Assembly: GCA_010025655.1 (NCBI GenBank)
Contig: RGSV01000004.1
Location: 1 to 17,670, forward strand
Reading direction: 5' to 3'
Length of the DNA stretch: 17,670 bases
DNA from: Acidimicrobiia bacterium
GTDB lineage: Bacteria; Actinomycetota; Acidimicrobiia; Acidimicrobiales; Ilumatobacteraceae
Under the pieces are notes generated by a model. That model did not search any database. It was not told where the DNA came from and worked only from the letters and a program-made list of their open reading frames with translations. Of the stretch, positions 15,851 through 17,670 are shown one piece after another (position 1 is the stretch's first letter; each line of letters opens with the position of its first letter). The translations under genes and the position numbers were made by a program.

Positions 15851-16738
15851 TCAGTCGAGCGAAGCCGGATAGCCGACTTCCCACAGACACAGCCCGTGTG
15901 CCGGGGCAATTGGCGATGCGTCTTGCCGGCGACCCGAACGAATGAGAGCCATCATGTCGCTCGCCGAGCGTCGACCAAGACCGATGTCAACGAACGTGCC
16001 CACCAGCGAACGCACCATCTGGTGACAAAACGCGTTGGCGCGCACCTCAAACTCGACGAGGTCGCCAGTGCGCTTCCATGTTGCCTTCATGACATAGCGC
16101 TTCATCGAAGCTGGTTTGCGTGTTCGTCCGGCAACGCCAGTCGCATTGACACGACTGGCGCCCACGTCAGTCGCAGCGCCGTCTGACTCGTCACACTCGT
16201 CGACGTCGTTTGATGATTCGTTCGACGATGTTCCAGTTGACACTGGCTTGCGGCAGAACGCCGAGAAGTCACGCTCGCCCATCACCGCGTCACAGGCCAA
16301 TTGCATTGGGCGAACATCAAGTGGCTGATGCAAGTGCCAGGCAGTTGTTGCCAAGAACGGGTCGGGTGTTGCCGCATTGAGCACCGTGTAGCGATAGTGG
16401 CGCCAGATTGCCGAGAACCGCGCGTGAAACGATGCGTCTGTCCAGGCGGCTTCGCGCACCGCAATGTGCGGCCCGCAAAGTGCGTTGAGTTTCTTGGGCA
16501 ATGAATCGATTTTCGTACGCGTCGGCAGATCGAGGCTCAGCACCTGGCCACGGGCGTGTACTCCGGCATCGGTGCGCCCCGCCGCCACGAGGTGAATGTC
16601 GGTCTGGGTGATTTTCTCTAGTGCTTCGGTCAGTGCACCTTCAACCGTCGGCACTTCGGGGTTCTTAGCGAAGCCGTGAAACGTTGAGCCGTCATAGGCG
16701 ACGAGAAGTCGCGCCCGGCGCAACGAGGTGTTGGCCAT
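15851..16738 (-). CDS. truA: tRNA pseudouridine(38-40) synthase TruA
   Basis: TruA isomerises uridines 38, 39 and 40 in the anticodon arm of tRNAs. The catalytic Asp is D57 in the G-R-T-D-A-G-V-H-A motif. Other family blocks are VAYDGSTFHGFAKNP (13-27), SFHARFSAIWRHYRYTV (103-119), GERDFSAFCRKP (154-165) and ANAFCHQMVRSLVGTFVDIGLGR (234-256). The protein has 295 residues, about 40 more than typical, because of an acidic Ser/Asp-rich insertion at 166-211 between the FCRKP loop and the following strand. The core is otherwise intact, so activity is expected. The ATG at 16738 follows rplQ by 75 nt, the standard actinobacterial order. Confidence 0.97.
   Translation of the reverse strand: MANTSLRRARLLVAYDGSTFHGFAKNPEVPTVEGALTEALEKITQTDIHLVAAGRTDAGVHARGQVLSLDLPTRTKIDSLPKKLNALCGPHIAVREAAWTDASFHARFSAIWRHYRYTVLNAATPDPFLATTAWHLHQPLDVRPMQLACDAVMGERDFSAFCRKPVSTGTSSNESSNDVDECDESDGAATDVGASRVNATGVAGRTRKPASMKRYVMKATWKRTGDLVEFEVRANAFCHQMVRSLVGTFVDIGLGRRSASDMMALIRSGRRQDASPIAPAHGLCLWEVGYPASLD
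16135..16160. repeat. Perfect 9-bp inverted repeat in the TruA insertion
   Basis: CGCCAGTCG (16135-16143) and CGACTGGCG (16152-16160) are perfect reverse complements separated by 8 nt. They lie inside the segment of truA that encodes the extra, non-family linker (16106-16243), so the palindrome may be part of the inserted DNA. Confidence 0.55.
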
Positions 16739-16760
16739 GAGCAGTGTGGTGTCGCGACCT

Positions 16761-16790
16761 GTGATGCGGCCCGTGTGGTGATACGGCCCG
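16761..16790. repeat. Imperfect 13-nt direct repeat in the rplQ-truA spacer
   Basis: GTGATGCGGCCCG (16761-16773) and GTGATACGGCCCG (16778-16790) match at 12 of 13 positions and are spaced by 17 nt start to start. An 8-mer GTGTGGTG also occurs twice here (16744-16751, 16773-16780). They occupy much of the 75-nt spacer upstream of truA and could be regulatory or simple tandem duplication. Confidence 0.5.
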
Positions 16791-16813
16791 GGTCGACGAC
16801 CGACTGCTCGGCG

Positions 16814-17182
16814 TTAGACCAGTTCGATGCGGGCCATCGGCGCTTTGTCGCCGAGGCGCTCGCCCAGCTTCAAGATGCGCACATAGCCACCGTTGCGCTC
16901 CATGTAGCGAGGCGCCAGGTTCTTTACGAGTTTGTTGGTCATCTCTTTGTCGTTGAGGAACGCCTGAATCTGGCGGATCTTGTGCAGGCTTGCAGCGTCA
17001 CTGTTCTGCGCCTTCTTCGCCTTGGTGATAAGGCGCTCAGCAATCGGACGCAACGCCTTGGCCTTGGCCTCGGTGGTTTCGATACCTTCAGCGGCAAACA
17101 GCGATGCGGCGAGATTCGCCATCATCAAGCGCTGGTGCGACGACGAGCCACCGAAACTCTTACTACGGCGTGGTTCGGGCAT
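16814..17182 (-). CDS. rplQ: 50S ribosomal protein L17
   Basis: This is large-subunit protein L17, near the peptide exit tunnel. The 122-residue product begins MPEPRRSKSFGGSSSHQRLMMANLAASLF, equivalent to the family's LGR...HR..L.RNLA.SL N-terminus. It continues through ETTEAKAKALRPIAERLITKAK and ends with the conserved APRYMERNGGYVRILKLGERLGDKAPMARIELV. The ATG at 17182 is preceded by AAGGAG with a 7-nt spacing. It lies 27 nt after rpoA, the standard end of the alpha operon. Confidence 0.98.
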   Translation of the reverse strand: MPEPRRSKSFGGSSSHQRLMMANLAASLFAAEGIETTEAKAKALRPIAERLITKAKKAQNSDAASLHKIRQIQAFLNDKEMTNKLVKNLAPRYMERNGGYVRILKLGERLGDKAPMARIELV

Positions 17183-17209
17183 GTTCGGTCTCCTTGCGCT
17201 GCTTGATCG

Positions 17210-17670
17210 TCAGACTTTGAGGGCGAGGCCACGCTCGTCGAGCTTGGCCTTCACTTCGTCGATGCTCTGCTTGCCGAAGTTCGGCAGGCCCATCAATTCT
17301 TCTTCGGTGCGAGCGACGAGATCGCCGATCGTGTTGATCTGTGCACGCTTCAGGCAGTTGAACGGACGCTGCGACAAGAGCAGGTCTTCGACGGGCATGT
17401 CGAGTTCTGGCGAACCGCTACCGCTGATCGTCGACTCACCGAGCTCAAGCGCCACTGGCTCATCAGACAGCGAAGCAACGAGGTCGAGCAGGCTGCGCAT
17501 CGTGGCGCCGGCCGAAGCCAGTGCCTCGGCGGGCGTGATCGAGCCATCAGTCTCAATGTCGAGAATGAGGTTGTCGAAGTTCGTCGACTGGGCGACGCGC
17601 GTTGGCTCTACGTCGAAACTCACGCGGCGCACCGGCGAGAACAAGGCGTCGACGGGAATCACGCCGATGG
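17210..17670 (-). CDS. rpoA: RNA polymerase alpha subunit (C-terminal half; 5' end outside window)
   Basis: This is the alpha subunit, which scaffolds RNA polymerase assembly and contacts promoter UP elements. The frame stays open to the right edge. Visible are the end of the N-terminal domain (IPVDALFSPVRRVSFDVEPTRV...NFDNLILDIETDGSITP) and the complete C-terminal domain. The latter contains SQRPFNCLKRAQINTIGDLV, with residues matching R265, N268 and C269 of E. coli, and the helix-hairpin-helix PNFGKQSIDEVK matching the DNA- and regulator-contacting G296-K298-S299-E302. The short linker between domains is acidic. It ends in TGA 27 nt upstream of rplQ. Confidence 0.98.
   Translation of the reverse strand, partial: IGVIPVDALFSPVRRVSFDVEPTRVAQSTNFDNLILDIETDGSITPAEALASAGATMRSLLDLVASLSDEPVALELGESTISGSGSPELDMPVEDLLLSQRPFNCLKRAQINTIGDLVARTEEELMGLPNFGKQSIDEVKAKLDERGLALKV

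Overview
This window is a 17.7 kb piece of a GC-rich bacterial chromosome made almost entirely of conserved housekeeping genes. Seventeen of the eighteen protein genes lie on the minus strand in one tight array. Read in transcription order, from high to low coordinates, they are rpoA, rplQ, truA, a glycosyltransferase, rplM, rpsI, glmM, a giant glmS-like gene, acpS, alr, tsaE, tsaB, rimI, tsaD, dusB, maf, groES and groEL. A partial hisN-like gene on the plus strand converges on groEL. The order rpoA-rplQ-truA-rplM-rpsI-glmM-glmS-acpS-alr-tsaEB-rimI-tsaD-groESL is characteristic of Actinomycetota. The differences from the textbook arrangement (no nnrD between acpS and alr, dusB and maf before groES, an oversized GlmS) suggest a deep or environmental lineage such as Acidimicrobiia. 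That placement is an inference and was not tested by a search.

Layout. At 17670-16814 are the end of the ribosomal-protein/RNA polymerase operon (rpoA C-terminal part, rplQ). At 16738-14761 are truA and, 7 nt downstream, a GT4 glycosyltransferase whose N-terminus resembles cyanobacterial UDP-glucose:tetrahydrobiopterin glucosyltransferases. A 133-nt spacer then precedes rplM-rpsI, the longest gap in the window and the likely site of a new promoter. At 13765-8904 are glmM and the 1161-residue GlmS-like protein, giving fructose-6-P to glucosamine-6-P to glucosamine-1-P for the cell wall. At 8907-3297 are acpS, alr and the t6A set tsaE/tsaB/tsaD with rimI, then dusB; most junctions here are 1-8 nt overlaps, implying translational coupling. 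Maf follows, and groES-groEL have their own promoter with a perfect CIRCE operator overlapping the end of maf.

The clearest unusual items are: (1) the giant GlmS, which keeps all recognisable catalytic residues but has about 150 extra residues right after its N-terminal nucleophile, a repeat-built linker, and about 300 extra C-terminal residues that contain a displaced copy of the normal GlmS C-tail motif; (2) the BGluT-like glycosyltransferase embedded in a ribosomal gene array; (3) linker expansions in GlmS, GlmM and TruA that look built from short duplications or a palindrome; (4) a groES control region in which the -10 box overlaps the maf stop codon, the CIRCE covers the likely start point, and a second perfect 18-nt palindrome lies in the leader. 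No RNA genes, IS elements, CRISPR arrays or phage genes were seen, and no gene-free stretch exceeds 133 nt.
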